NCBI RefSeq assembly: GCF_037076345.1
Contig: NZ_AP024702.1
Location: forward strand, 4,960,001-5,024,000
Length of the DNA stretch: 64,000 bases
Direction of reading: 5' to 3'
DNA from: Haloferula helveola
GTDB taxonomy: Bacteria; Verrucomicrobiota; Verrucomicrobiia; Verrucomicrobiales; Akkermansiaceae
The notes under the pieces were generated by a model. The model worked only from the letters and a program-made list of their open reading frames with translations, was not told the origin of the DNA and searched no databases. The position numbers and the translations under genes were made by a program. Positions 26,372 through 35,700 of this stretch are shown piece by piece. How positions within the stretch are numbered: position 1 is the first letter of the stretch; each line of letters starts with the position of its first letter.

Positions 26372-29300
26372 ATGAAACTCCAATTCAAGCACAAGGAATA
26401 CCAAGCCGCTGCGGTGGATGCCGTGGTCGATTGCTTCGCCGGCCAGCCGAAGGTTGAGGGCGTCGGCTACCGGCTCGATCCCGGCAAGATGGCTGCGAAG
26501 CAGACCCAATCGGAAATGGACTACGGCACCGAGGCCTTTCGCAACGCTCCGATCATGCTCGATGACGGACAGCTGCTGGAGAACATTCAGAAGGTCCAGC
26601 GGGGCCAGAACCTGCCACAGTCCTCGTCCCTGACCGAGTTTACGGTCATCGACGGCAAGAAGAACAAAAAGTCGGCGGTCAAGGCCTCATATCGGAAGGA
26701 AATCCTGGCTGCCTCGTCCCTCCACCTCGATGTAGAGATGGAGACGGGAACCGGGAAGACCTACTGCTACCTACGGTCGATGTTCGAGCTGAACCGCCGC
26801 TACGGCTGGAGCAAGTTCATCGTGGTGGTCCCGAGCATCGCCATCCGGGAAGGGGTCCAGAAGTCCCTCGAAATCACCGCCGAGCATTTCCTCCAGGACT
26901 ACGGCAAGAAGGCCCGCTTCTTCACCTACGACTCGAAGCACCCACACAAGCTGGAGAGCTTCTCCTCCGACGGGGGGATCAACGTGATGGTCATCAACGT
27001 CCAGGCCTTCAATGCAACTGGTCAGGATGCCCGGCGGATCTATGAGGAGCTGGACGATTTCCAATCCCGCAGGCCGATCGATGTGATCAAGGCGAACCAT
27101 CCGATTCTGATTCTCGACGAACCCCAGAAGATGGAGGGGAAAAAGACGATCGAATCCCTAAAGGAGTTCAACCCGCTCTTCATCCTCCGCTACTCGGCCA
27201 CGCACAAAACCGAGCACAACAAGATCCACCGCCTCGACGCCCTCGATGCCTACAACCAGAAGCTGGTGAAGAAGATCCGGGTGCACGGTATCGCCCAGAA
27301 GGGCCTGAGCGGAACGGACTGCTACCTTTTCCTCGAGGCGATCGTGCCTGCCCAACCGAAGGCCTACGCCCGGCTCGAACACGAGGTAAGACTGAAATCG
27401 GGAGCGATCAAGCGAGTCGTGCGACGGGTCGGAAGTGGCTACAACCTCAAGGAGCAGTCTGGTGGCCTCCCACAATACGAAGGGTTCGTTGTCAGCGAGG
27501 TTGATGCCCATCATGACACCATTTCGTTCCGGAACGACCTGAAACTGGAGGTCGGAGCCGTCAGCGGGGACATCACCGAGTCCGCTCTCCGGCGGATCCA
27601 GATCCGCGAAACCATCCGGGCTCACTTCGAGGCCGAGAAGAAGCTCTTCGATCAGGGAATTAAGGTCCTGAGCCTCTTCTTCATCGATGAGGTGGCGAAG
27701 TACAAGCAGTACGACGACGATGGCAACGAGCTCGGCGGCGAGTACGCCACCGCCTTCGAGGAAGAATACGAGCAGGCGCTCAACGAGGAACTGGATCTCG
27801 AGGACAGCCCCTACCAGCGCTTCCTCAAGGAGATCACCGCGGCGGATACCCACAACGGCTACTTCTCCATCGATAAGAAGAGCAAGCGGCTGGTTGACCC
27901 GACGGTTAAGTCACGCGGCGAGGACGCCGGCACAGCGGACGACGTGGATGCCTACGACCTGATTCTCCGCGACAAGGAGACTCTCCTGTCGTTTCCGGGG
28001 CCGCACGATTCGGACCTCGACCGGCGGAAGAAGCAGGTGCGGTTCATCTTCTCCCACTCCGCCCTGCGGGAAGGTTGGGACAACCCGAACGTCTTCAACA
28101 TCTGCACCCTCAAGCACAGCGATAGTACCATCTCCCGGCGACAGGAAGTGGGTCGGGGAATGCGGCTATGCGTGAACCAGCACGGCGAGCGGATGGATAA
28201 CCCTGCGACCGCCCATCAGATCAACGTGCTGACGGTCATCGCCAACGAATCCTACGACGACTTCGTCCGTGGCCTGCAGGATGACATCAGGAACGGCCTT
28301 TCCGACCGACCACGGAAGGCAACCGAAAAGTATTTCACCGACAAGATCCTCAAGACCGAGGATGGCGAGATCAAGGTCACGCCGGCTATGGCGACCAAGC
28401 TTCACCGCTACCTCGTGAAGCAGGATTATGTCGATGACGATGACAATGTCACCGAGGCCTATCACATGGCCAAGAAGGAGGGCACGTTGGCCGAGCTTCC
28501 CGAGGAGTTGAGGGCCTATGCCGCCCAGCTCTTCCAGCTCGTCGATTCGGTTTACTCCGACGCCGCCCTGCCCGACATCGAGGACGGCCGGAAGGCCAAG
28601 CCGAACGTCCTCAACGAGAACTTCAAGAAGAAGGAGTTCCAGGACCTGTGGGAGAAGATCAACCGGAAGGCAGCTTACACCGTTGACTTTGACAGCGATG
28701 AGCTGATCGCGAAGTCCATCAAGGCTCTCGACAAGGACCTGCGGGTCGAAGAGCTGCGGTTCCAAGTGGTACGCGGCGAACAGGAGGACACCATCGCCCA
28801 CGAGGACCTTGCTGCCCGCGATAGCTTCAAGGTGAAGGAGCGGGAGACGGAGTACATGAAAGGCTCCATTAGGGCGACCGTGAGTTACGACCTGATCGGC
28901 GAGATGGCCGAGCGGACCCAGCTGACCCGCCGAACCGTGGCCGCCATCCTCAAGGGCATCAACGTTGCTGTATTCGGCCGTTTCAAGGCCAACCCTGAGG
29001 CGTTCATCAGCAAGGCCGCTACCCTCATCAAGGAGCAGAAGGCCACCATGATCATCGAGCACCTCGCCTACGACCCGATCGACGAGCGCTACGATTCGAC
29101 GATCTTCGCCGTGGAGAAGGCCAAGGAGGACTTCTCAAAGGCCTACAAGGCCAACCATCACATCTACGACTACGTCTTCACCGACTCCAAGGTTGAGAGG
29201 GAGTTCGTTGAGGAGCTGGACACGAGTGCCGAGGTGGTGGTCTACGCCAAGCTCCCCCGTGGTTTCGCCATCCCGACCCCCGTCGGCGACTACAACCCCG

Positions 29301-29506
29301 ATTGGGCGGTGGTCTTTGACTCGGGCAAGGTCCGGCATGTCTATTTCATCGCCGAGACCAAGGGATCGATGTCCAAGCTCGAGATCCGGCCGATCGAAGA
29401 ATCGAAGATCGACTGTGCCCGGAAGTTCTTCGCCAAGATCTCCACCGACCAAGTAAAATACGATAAAGTCGACAGCTACGACGAGCTCCTGAAGCTGGTC
29501 AGGTAG
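26372..29506 (+). CDS. Type III restriction enzyme, Res-type helicase-nuclease
   Basis: A 1044-residue Res subunit. ATG 26372 follows a GGAAGGAAAG ribosome-binding site; an earlier in-frame start would overlap the UvrD gene by 190 bp and adds unrelated sequence. The SF2 motor has METGTGKT (about 123-130), LDEPQKMEG (about 248), RYSATHK and QEVGRGMRL. The C-terminal PD-(D/E)xK nuclease is visible as YNPDWAVVF followed by FIAETKGS (Glu near 994, Lys near 996). With Mod it would translocate on and cut unmethylated DNA. It is the last gene of the train and lies about 225 bp from the right island end. Confidence 0.93.
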   Translation: MKLQFKHKEYQAAAVDAVVDCFAGQPKVEGVGYRLDPGKMAAKQTQSEMDYGTEAFRNAPIMLDDGQLLENIQKVQRGQNLPQSSSLTEFTVIDGKKNKKSAVKASYRKEILAASSLHLDVEMETGTGKTYCYLRSMFELNRRYGWSKFIVVVPSIAIREGVQKSLEITAEHFLQDYGKKARFFTYDSKHPHKLESFSSDGGINVMVINVQAFNATGQDARRIYEELDDFQSRRPIDVIKANHPILILDEPQKMEGKKTIESLKEFNPLFILRYSATHKTEHNKIHRLDALDAYNQKLVKKIRVHGIAQKGLSGTDCYLFLEAIVPAQPKAYARLEHEVRLKSGAIKRVVRRVGSGYNLKEQSGGLPQYEGFVVSEVDAHHDTISFRNDLKLEVGAVSGDITESALRRIQIRETIRAHFEAEKKLFDQGIKVLSLFFIDEVAKYKQYDDDGNELGGEYATAFEEEYEQALNEELDLEDSPYQRFLKEITAADTHNGYFSIDKKSKRLVDPTVKSRGEDAGTADDVDAYDLILRDKETLLSFPGPHDSDLDRRKKQVRFIFSHSALREGWDNPNVFNICTLKHSDSTISRRQEVGRGMRLCVNQHGERMDNPATAHQINVLTVIANESYDDFVRGLQDDIRNGLSDRPRKATEKYFTDKILKTEDGEIKVTPAMATKLHRYLVKQDYVDDDDNVTEAYHMAKKEGTLAELPEELRAYAAQLFQLVDSVYSDAALPDIEDGRKAKPNVLNENFKKKEFQDLWEKINRKAAYTVDFDSDELIAKSIKALDKDLRVEELRFQVVRGEQEDTIAHEDLAARDSFKVKERETEYMKGSIRATVSYDLIGEMAERTQLTRRTVAAILKGINVAVFGRFKANPEAFISKAATLIKEQKATMIIEHLAYDPIDERYDSTIFAVEKAKEDFSKAYKANHHIYDYVFTDSKVEREFVEELDTSAEVVVYAKLPRGFAIPTPVGDYNPDWAVVFDSGKVRHVYFIAETKGSMSKLEIRPIEESKIDCARKFFAKISTDQVKYDKVDSYDELLKLVR

Positions 29507-29604
29507 GGGCGGGGTGAGGGAGGTGCGGGAAGTGGGGAGACCAGCCGGAGCACTCGTGGAGTTTGCTCCATGGCCCGTTTCAGTTAACGAGGCTCGGATT
29601 CCCA

Positions 29605-29644
29605 GATTCTGTAACCAAGTGTAACCACTTTTGGTTACAGAATC
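29605..29644. repeat. Perfect 13-bp inverted repeat at the right island end
   Basis: GATTCTGTAACCA (29605-29617) is exactly inverted at 29632-29644, with 14 bp between. The right-end copy of the 25-bp end repeat (29610-29634) lies within it. Three TGTAACCA-type units thus occur here against two at the left end. Probably a cluster of integrase or excisionase binding sites (inference). Confidence 0.65.
29610..29634 (+). repeat. Right-end copy of the 25-bp island end repeat
   Basis: Identical to 4792-4816 at 24 of 25 positions and in the same orientation; two TGTAACCA units and CTTTTGG. It lies about 100 bp inside the right attachment repeat. Confidence 0.65.
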
Positions 29645-29686
29645 ATGCGTTTCCACGCATCTTCGTGCCCTGACCCCCGAAACGAG

Positions 29687-29719
29687 AAATCCCCGCAACC
29701 ATTTGAGTTGCAGGGATTT
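29687..29719. terminator. Terminator of tRNA-Lys supplied by the island
   Basis: A 13-bp stem with one mismatch (AAATCCCCGCAAC / GTTGCAGGGATTT) around a 7-nt loop, 13 bp beyond the tRNA 3' end on the minus strand. It differs completely from the host hairpin at 4672-4702 and lies inside the island, so the element brings its own terminator for the tRNA it rebuilds. It can also end the res transcript on the plus strand. Confidence 0.7.
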
Positions 29720-29732
29720 CCGTCTGAAAAGC

Positions 29733-29779
29733 TGGTACCCCGTCTTGGACTCGAACCAAGGACCAAAAGATTAAGAGTC
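29733..29779 (-). repeat. Right attachment repeat within tRNA-Lys
   Basis: The 3' portion of the intact tRNA, from anticodon stem to CCA, matching 4705-4751 at 45 of 47 positions. Recombination probably takes place in the uninterrupted identical run GACCAAAAGATTAAGAGTC, which covers the anticodon loop. Confidence 0.92.
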
Positions 29780-29808
29780 TTCTGCTCTACCAACTGAGCT
29801 AACGAGGC
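29733..29808 (-). tRNA. tRNA-Lys (anticodon CTT)
   Basis: A 76-nt cloverleaf on the minus strand with encoded CCA. The acceptor strands are GCCTCGT and ACGGGGT (two G-U pairs), D arm GCTC/GAGC, anticodon arm GAAGA-CTCTTAA-TCTTT with anticodon CTT, and T arm CTTGG-TTCGAGT-CCAAG. Its 5' half is of host origin and its 3' half was supplied by the island on integration. The displaced host 3' half at 4705-4751 has an A-U instead of a U-A pair at 51:63, and both versions fold. Confidence 0.95.
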
Positions 29809-29868
29809 ATTACCGCCGGAGCGGGCGGGAAGGAGATACCCTGCGCGGGACGGGTGTCAACCCGGAAA

Positions 29869-30945
29869 TCAGGCGTCCACGGGCAGAAAAAGCACGCAGA
29901 TCGGGGAGGGGACCGAGACGGTGTTTCCGGTGCCCTTGAGTTCTCCGGTCTCTGGATCGAAGGCGAAAACGTGGATGTCGTTCGAGTCCTGTCCGGCTAC
30001 GAGGACCCAACGCCCGCCCGGGGCAATCTTGAAGTGGCGGGGGATCTTCGCGCCGGCGGGCACGATCGCCTTTCGCTCAAGGCTTCCGTCCTCGGCGTCA
30101 AAGCGGAACACCACGATCGAGTCGTGGCCTCGGTTTGACGCAAGGACCCACTTGCCTGTCGGGTCGACCTCGATCTCGGCGGTGGTGTTCTGACCTTCCC
30201 AGTCGTCAGGGAGTGTGGATGACCGGCTGGTGCTGGTGAGCTTGCCGCCATCCACTCGATACGCTTCGGCCACGGACGAGAGCTCGTGGATGGCGAAGGC
30301 GAACTTGCCGTCAGGCGAGAAGGTCAGGTGCCGCGGGCCGTCGCCAGGTTGGGCTTTAACGAAAGCCGGCTCGGACGGTTTCAGTCCGGAATCGCCGTCG
30401 GTCCGATATAGCATCACCCGGTCGGTGCCGAGGTCCGGGACCGCGAGAAGATCGCCGAGAAAGTGAGCTCCGTGGGCATGCGGTGCGGTTTGCCGCTGGG
30501 GGTGCGCGCTCGATCCCTCGAACTGGATCACAGCGCCCAGCTTCTTGAGCGAGCCATTCTCTGCGAGTGGGAACCACGAAAGCGTGCCGTCTCCGTAGTT
30601 GGCCACGGCAAGGAGCTTGCCGCCGGGATCCACTTCGAGGTGGCAAGGATTGGTTCCTTGGGTCGAGAAGCTATTCAGCAGCTTGAGGGATCCGTCTTTC
30701 CCGTAGCTGTAGGCCGCGGCGGCGTTCTTGCCGGTCGCGTAAACCACCGGCTTGTCCGGGTGGAGGGCGAGAAATCCGGGGTTCTGCGCCAAGGCGACCA
30801 ACCGGACGTCGGACAGCTTGCCCGTCGAATCGTCGAAATCGGCGGCGTAGATGCCTTTCGACTCACCGTTGGTCCGGGTGCCGATCAGGACCGGGGTCGC
30901 GGCGGAGACGGCGGCGGATGCGAGCAGCAGGAGGATGGATTTCAT
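29869..30945 (-). CDS. Lactonase-family beta-propeller protein (6-phosphogluconolactonase type), exported
   Basis: A 358-residue protein with a short Sec signal (MKSILLLLASAAVSAATP). The seven-bladed propeller pattern of the YbhE-type lactonase family is evident: VLIGTRTNGESKGIYAADFD, PGFLALHPDKPVVYATGK, GTNPCHLEVDPGGKLLAVANY, APHAHGAHFLGD, GDGPRHLTFSPDGKFAFAIHE and KIPRHFKIAPGGRWVLVAGQ. Cytoplasmic relatives hydrolyse 6-phosphogluconolactone; an exported form probably acts on another lactone, so the exact substrate is unknown. It is divergent from gpmI with 118 bp between starts. Confidence 0.85.
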   Translation of the reverse strand: MKSILLLLASAAVSAATPVLIGTRTNGESKGIYAADFDDSTGKLSDVRLVALAQNPGFLALHPDKPVVYATGKNAAAAYSYGKDGSLKLLNSFSTQGTNPCHLEVDPGGKLLAVANYGDGTLSWFPLAENGSLKKLGAVIQFEGSSAHPQRQTAPHAHGAHFLGDLLAVPDLGTDRVMLYRTDGDSGLKPSEPAFVKAQPGDGPRHLTFSPDGKFAFAIHELSSVAEAYRVDGGKLTSTSRSSTLPDDWEGQNTTAEIEVDPTGKWVLASNRGHDSIVVFRFDAEDGSLERKAIVPAGAKIPRHFKIAPGGRWVLVAGQDSNDIHVFAFDPETGELKGTGNTVSVPSPICVLFLPVDA

Positions 30946-31063
30946 GGGTGAGGAAACGTCGGCGGACGGGCGATGTATCAGCGCATCGTGTCAGGGACGG
31001 ATGCGGCATTTGAACGGCTTGTCACTGGACCTCGGCACGGGTGGGGGTTAAACGCGGCGCGTC

Positions 31064-32611
31064 ATGGCAAAGAAACCGGTGGTGCTCATCATTCGCGACG
31101 GCTGGGGTGTGAATCCAGGTGGCAAGGAAACGGCCGAGAAGGACGGCAACGCGACCTTGCTCGCGGATACCCCGTTTCACGACGACATGATGGGCAAGTA
31201 TCCCAAGGGTTTCCTCAGTGCCTCCGGGATGGATGTCGGTTTGCCTGACGGACAGATGGGCAATTCCGAGGTCGGGCACCTGAATCTCGGTGCGGGCCGG
31301 ATCGTGTATCAGGACCTGACGCGGATCAACAAGGCGATCGAGGACGGCAGTCTCGAGAGCAACGAGACTTTCCAAGCCGCGATGAAAGCGGCCAAGGCGC
31401 GCGGCAAGCGGCTTCACTTCATCGGACTCGTGTCGGATGGCGGAGTTCACAGTCATCAGGACCATCTTTGCGCGATGGTGGAAATGGCGAACCGCGCCGG
31501 AGTGAAGGACATTCTCGTTCACGCGATCACCGATGGCCGTGACACTTCGCCGACCGCCGGAGCCGGATACATTTCGGAAGTCGAGGACCGCATCGCCAAG
31601 TTCGGGGGCCGGATCGTGACGGTGGTCGGTCGCTACTACGCGATGGACCGCGACAAGCGATGGGAGCGTGTGAAGCTGGCATGGGACGCGATCGTCCATG
31701 GCAAGGGCGAGGATAAGGAAGTGCTCGCTTCCGAGGCGGTTGCCGAGATGTACGCTGCGGACAAGACGGACGAGTTCCTGCTGCCGATGGTCTTCGGCGA
31801 AGCCAACAAGCAACGGATCCGCAGTGGCGATGTCGTGCTGTTCTTCAACTTCCGCGCCGACCGCGCGCGGCAGCTCTCTGAGGTTTTCCTGCACCAGGGA
31901 CGCTTTACCGATTTCAAGGCAGGACGTCGTCCGAACGTGAACTACGTCACGCTCACCGAGTACGACGCCGAGTACGACTGCGATGTCATCTTCCCTCCGG
32001 AGGAACTTGAGAAGGTTCTTGGCGAGGTCGTTTCCGCAAAGGGCAAGCAGCAGCTGCGGATCGCGGAGACCGAGAAGTATCCGCACGTCACCTACTTCTT
32101 CAACGGAGGCGTCGAGAAGAGTTTCAAGGGCGAGGACCGTGTGATCATTCCGTCACCGAAGGATGTTGCCACGTATGACCTGAAGCCCGAAATGAGCGCG
32201 GACGAGGTCACGGAGACGGTCGTGTCGAAGCTGAAGGATTACGACATGGTGATCCTCAACTTCGCCAACCCGGACATGGTCGGTCACACCGGTGTCGTCG
32301 AAGCGGCGATCGCGGCGTGCGAAAAGATCGATGCCGGCGTGAAGGCCGTCGTCGAGGAAACCCTGAGACTCGGTGGCAAGCTGCTGATTACCGCCGATCA
32401 CGGGAACTGCGAGTTCATGGTCAATGCCGACGGCTCGCCGAACACCGCCCACACGACCAATCTGGTCCACGCGTTCTACGTTGCTGACGACGCGGAAGGT
32501 GTCTCGGTTCGGGACGGGATCCTTGCGGATGTCGCCCCGACCCTGCTTGATATGATGGGCGTGGCGCAGCCTTCCGAAATGACCGGGAAGTCGCTTCTGG
32601 AGCGGGGTTGA
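31064..32611 (+). CDS. gpmI: 2,3-bisphosphoglycerate-independent phosphoglycerate mutase
   Basis: Interconverts 3- and 2-phosphoglycerate in glycolysis. The 515-residue protein has the alkaline-phosphatase-like metal site: DGWGVN near the N-terminus, the phosphoserine nucleophile Ser68 in NSEVGHLNLGAGR, the DGRDTSP loop, RADRARQLS, and the C-terminal metal ligands NPDMVGHTG and ITADHGNCE. Length is that of the family (about 510). It starts at ATG 31064 and stands alone between divergent and co-directional genes. Confidence 0.96.
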   Translation: MAKKPVVLIIRDGWGVNPGGKETAEKDGNATLLADTPFHDDMMGKYPKGFLSASGMDVGLPDGQMGNSEVGHLNLGAGRIVYQDLTRINKAIEDGSLESNETFQAAMKAAKARGKRLHFIGLVSDGGVHSHQDHLCAMVEMANRAGVKDILVHAITDGRDTSPTAGAGYISEVEDRIAKFGGRIVTVVGRYYAMDRDKRWERVKLAWDAIVHGKGEDKEVLASEAVAEMYAADKTDEFLLPMVFGEANKQRIRSGDVVLFFNFRADRARQLSEVFLHQGRFTDFKAGRRPNVNYVTLTEYDAEYDCDVIFPPEELEKVLGEVVSAKGKQQLRIAETEKYPHVTYFFNGGVEKSFKGEDRVIIPSPKDVATYDLKPEMSADEVTETVVSKLKDYDMVILNFANPDMVGHTGVVEAAIAACEKIDAGVKAVVEETLRLGGKLLITADHGNCEFMVNADGSPNTAHTTNLVHAFYVADDAEGVSVRDGILADVAPTLLDMMGVAQPSEMTGKSLLERG

Positions 32612-32746
32612 CGGGTGGGGGAGTGCCCGCAGGGGCACGCGATCGCGTGAGGTGGGGGAGTTGGCAGATTGCCGAGGTTGGGATATCGTCCCCCCGCCGG
32701 GCGGCATAAATGCTGCTGCCTATTCCGCGTCACCCCCCTCCCACCC

Positions 32747-35700
32747 ATGTCCCTTTGGATTCGTCGGCTGTCCCGACTGATCTGTGCCTTGCTGGTCACC
32801 GGCTTCGCACAGGCGGAGATTCGTGTGCTTCTCATTGAAGGTGCGAGCAATCACGACTGGGAGCGTCGAATCTCGATTCTCGAATCGATCGTCTCGCGAG
32901 ACGGCGGCATTTCGATGGACGTCACGGTGCCGCCCGCCGATGCGGGTGATCCGGGATGGGCGACGTGGGAGCCCGATTTTGCGAGCTACGATGTCGTGAT
33001 TTCCGGCTACCGTGGGGACAATGGTTCACCCGATTGGCCTGCCGCTGTGAAGACGGCGCTGGTGGGGTTCGTCAATGGCGGCGGCGGCTTGATGGTTTTC
33101 CACGAAGCGCTGCAGGGATTTCCGAACTGGACGGAGTATCAGTCGATGATCGGACTCAGCACGGAGTTCGGGCAGCCGGGGACCGCGGTCGAGATTGCGG
33201 GAGATGGGAGTCTGATCTTCCACGCTCCGGGAACCGGAGGTGCGACCGCCCACGGCGCTCAGACGGACTCTCTGGTCACACGGCTCGGCAGTCATCCGAT
33301 CCACGCGGGTCTTCCGGTGTCGTGGATGGCGGCGAATCTCGAGGTTGTCCGCTATCCTCGCGGTCCGGCTGCCAACCTGAGCATTCTTTCCTACGCCACC
33401 GACCCCGATCCGCCTGTGGGTGATCCTGCGCAGAACTGGCCGATCGAGTGGACCGTTGATTACGGAACCGGTCGCGTCTACGCGTCGACCTTCGGGCACA
33501 TCTTCGACTTCGAAGACGAGCCGGAGGGGATGCGTTGCGCGGCGTTCCAAGAGATTTTTGTCCGGGCGATCAAGTGGCTGGCGGGAGACGTTCCGCCGTC
33601 GACCGTGCCCGTGGACTTCCCCGGCACGACGGAGACCTCCCTGCGGCCCTACTCGGAAGGATTCGCGGCGTTTGGTGGGGCGGTGCCGGTCGGGCCCTAT
33701 GCCGATGGTGTCTTGCCGAACTCCTCGATCGTGCCGACGGGCTATGAGATCGTGCCGGCGTTCCCAAATCTTGCCTGGGATTCTCCCATCGACGCCCGGC
33801 CTTGGCCGGGAGCCCCGGGTGAGTTGATGGTCGTCGAGATGGACGGCCGGTTTTACCGGGTGGCGGACGATGACGCCACGAAGACCAAGCAGCTGGTGCT
33901 CGATATCCAGGACCGCGCTTGGTACATGAACTGGGACAGCGGCTCGGATCCGCCGGACATTCTCGCCCACAAGCATGGCGGGGTGATGTCGTGCGCCTTT
34001 CACCCATTGTTCGGCACCGGAGCGGGGAAGGATGAGTTGTATGTCTTCTACCTCAATCATCCGACAGATTCGCCGGGAGCGAGCCCACCGTATTTCCAGC
34101 GGGTGAGTCGGTTCTTCTGGGATGAGATGACCGGCGCCTTCGAGCTCGATGGCGGAGGGCCGCTGCCGCGCGAGGAGATCCTGATCCAGCAATACGACAC
34201 GGTGAAGGGACACGACGGAGGCAGCCTCGTCTTCGGGCCGGAAGGGTTTCTCTATATCACCTTTGGCGACGAAGGAACCGCCAGCGAGGACGCCGGCCCG
34301 CATGTCCAGAAGATCGACGACCGGCCACGCTCGGGGGTCTGGCGGATCGATGTGGACGAAACCGGTGGCTCGGTTTCGCATCCGATTCGTCGGCAGCCGG
34401 CGAAGGCGTCGCCTTCCCACGATTCCTACACGCAGAACTACTACATTCCCAGTGACAATCCTTGGGTGGATGCCGGCTTCGATCCGATGATTGATCCGGA
34501 GGCCGATGCGCTTGAGGAATTCTATGCCATCGGATTGCGGGAGCCGCACCGGATGAGTTACGATTCTGTGGAAGACCGGTTTTGGATCGGTGACGTCGGA
34601 GCGAATACCATCGAGGAGGTGGATGTGCTCGACGGTCCCAGTGGGACGGTCGGCCTGAACTTCCAGTGGCGTTACAAGGAAGGCAGCATCACCGGCTTCG
34701 GAAGTGTGCCGTCGCCGATCATCGGCACCGAGCGCGGTCCGGTTCACGAGTATGACCACGGAACCGGAACATGCATCATCGGCGGCATGGTTTACCGCGG
34801 CGTCGCCATGCCGGAGCTGCAGGGCAAGTACCTGTTCGGCGACAACGGTACGCAGAAAATCTACTCGCTAGAATACGACGACACCGGCGGGGTGGTGACC
34901 GAGATCGCCGTTGAGGAAGTGGGGACGGCCCGCGAGGGAGTGATCTGGGTGGGGCTCAGCTCCTTCGGAGTCGACTCTTCCGGGGAGCCTCTGGTTCTGC
35001 AGATGGGCGGCGGTGTCACAGGCGGAGGTTTGATTTCCCGGATTCAGCCGGCGGGAACCGCTTCGACGCTTGAGTGGGAATATCCGGCACTGCTTTCCGA
35101 GACCGGTCTTTTCACCGACCTTGAGAACCTCGTCCCTGCGGATTCGATGATCCCTTACGAGGTCAATGCACCTCTCTGGAGTGCGGGAGTTTCAAAGAAG
35201 CGCTGGGTGATGATTCCCAACGACGGGGTGCCGAGCGACGCGTCAGAGCGGATCACCTACAGCGAGAACCAGTCCTGGCAATTCCCGTTCGGAACCGTGT
35301 TCGTGAAGCACTTCGAACGCCCCGACGATGGAGCGCCGTTGGAAACCCGGGTGATGGTGCACGGTGTCGATGGCTGGGGTGGAGTGACCTACCGGTGGCG
35401 TCCCGACGGACTGGAGGCGGACCTGCTTGAGGAAGGCGGGGAGGAGATGCTCACACTGGAGGGTGAGACGTTTCCCTACCTCTACCCGGCAAGAAACCAG
35501 TGCATGCTCTGCCACACTACGGCGGCCGGCTCGGTGTTGGGTTTCCGCACGCGACAGCTGAATGCGAGTATCGAGTATCCATCCGGTCTTGTCGGCAACC
35601 AGATCGAGGCTCTGAGCGCGGCGGGATTCATTGAGGAAGTCATCAAAGAGGAAGATCTTGTCGGAGCGCTGACGTCGGCGGGGTTTGATGATGGCTCGGT

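Larger units (their letters stand above)
4705..29779. mobile_element. Integrative island inserted in the tRNA-Lys(CTT) gene
   Basis: The element is bounded by a 47-bp direct repeat of the tRNA-Lys 3' half, with the intact tRNA restored at the right end. A tyrosine integrase lies next to the left repeat and an excisionase-like HTH protein follows. Near-identical 25-bp sequences (4792-4816 and 29610-29634) lie just inside both ends. Cargo is about 25 kb: small unrecognised genes, a Sel1 lipoprotein with regulator, and a large restriction/defence gene train. I see no conjugation genes, relaxase or phage structural genes, so the element probably depends on a helper to move between cells (inference). 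Confidence 0.88.

Noticed and set aside
12033-29506. DISARM or BREX system
   Set aside because: A helicase and a methyltransferase are present, but there is no DUF1998 protein, no PglZ phosphatase and no BrxC-like ATPase; the methyltransferase and Res are of type III design.
29582-29593. Second tRNA 5' end fragment (GTTAACGAGGC resembles the tRNA start region)
   Set aside because: Only 11 bases match, no flanking similarity, and it lies inside the island where no tRNA 5' half is expected; chance match is likely.
33026-34759. 577-residue reverse-strand frame inside the ThuA/GSDH gene
   Set aside because: The forward strand has clear domains and a signal peptide; the reverse frame has none and is an antisense artefact.
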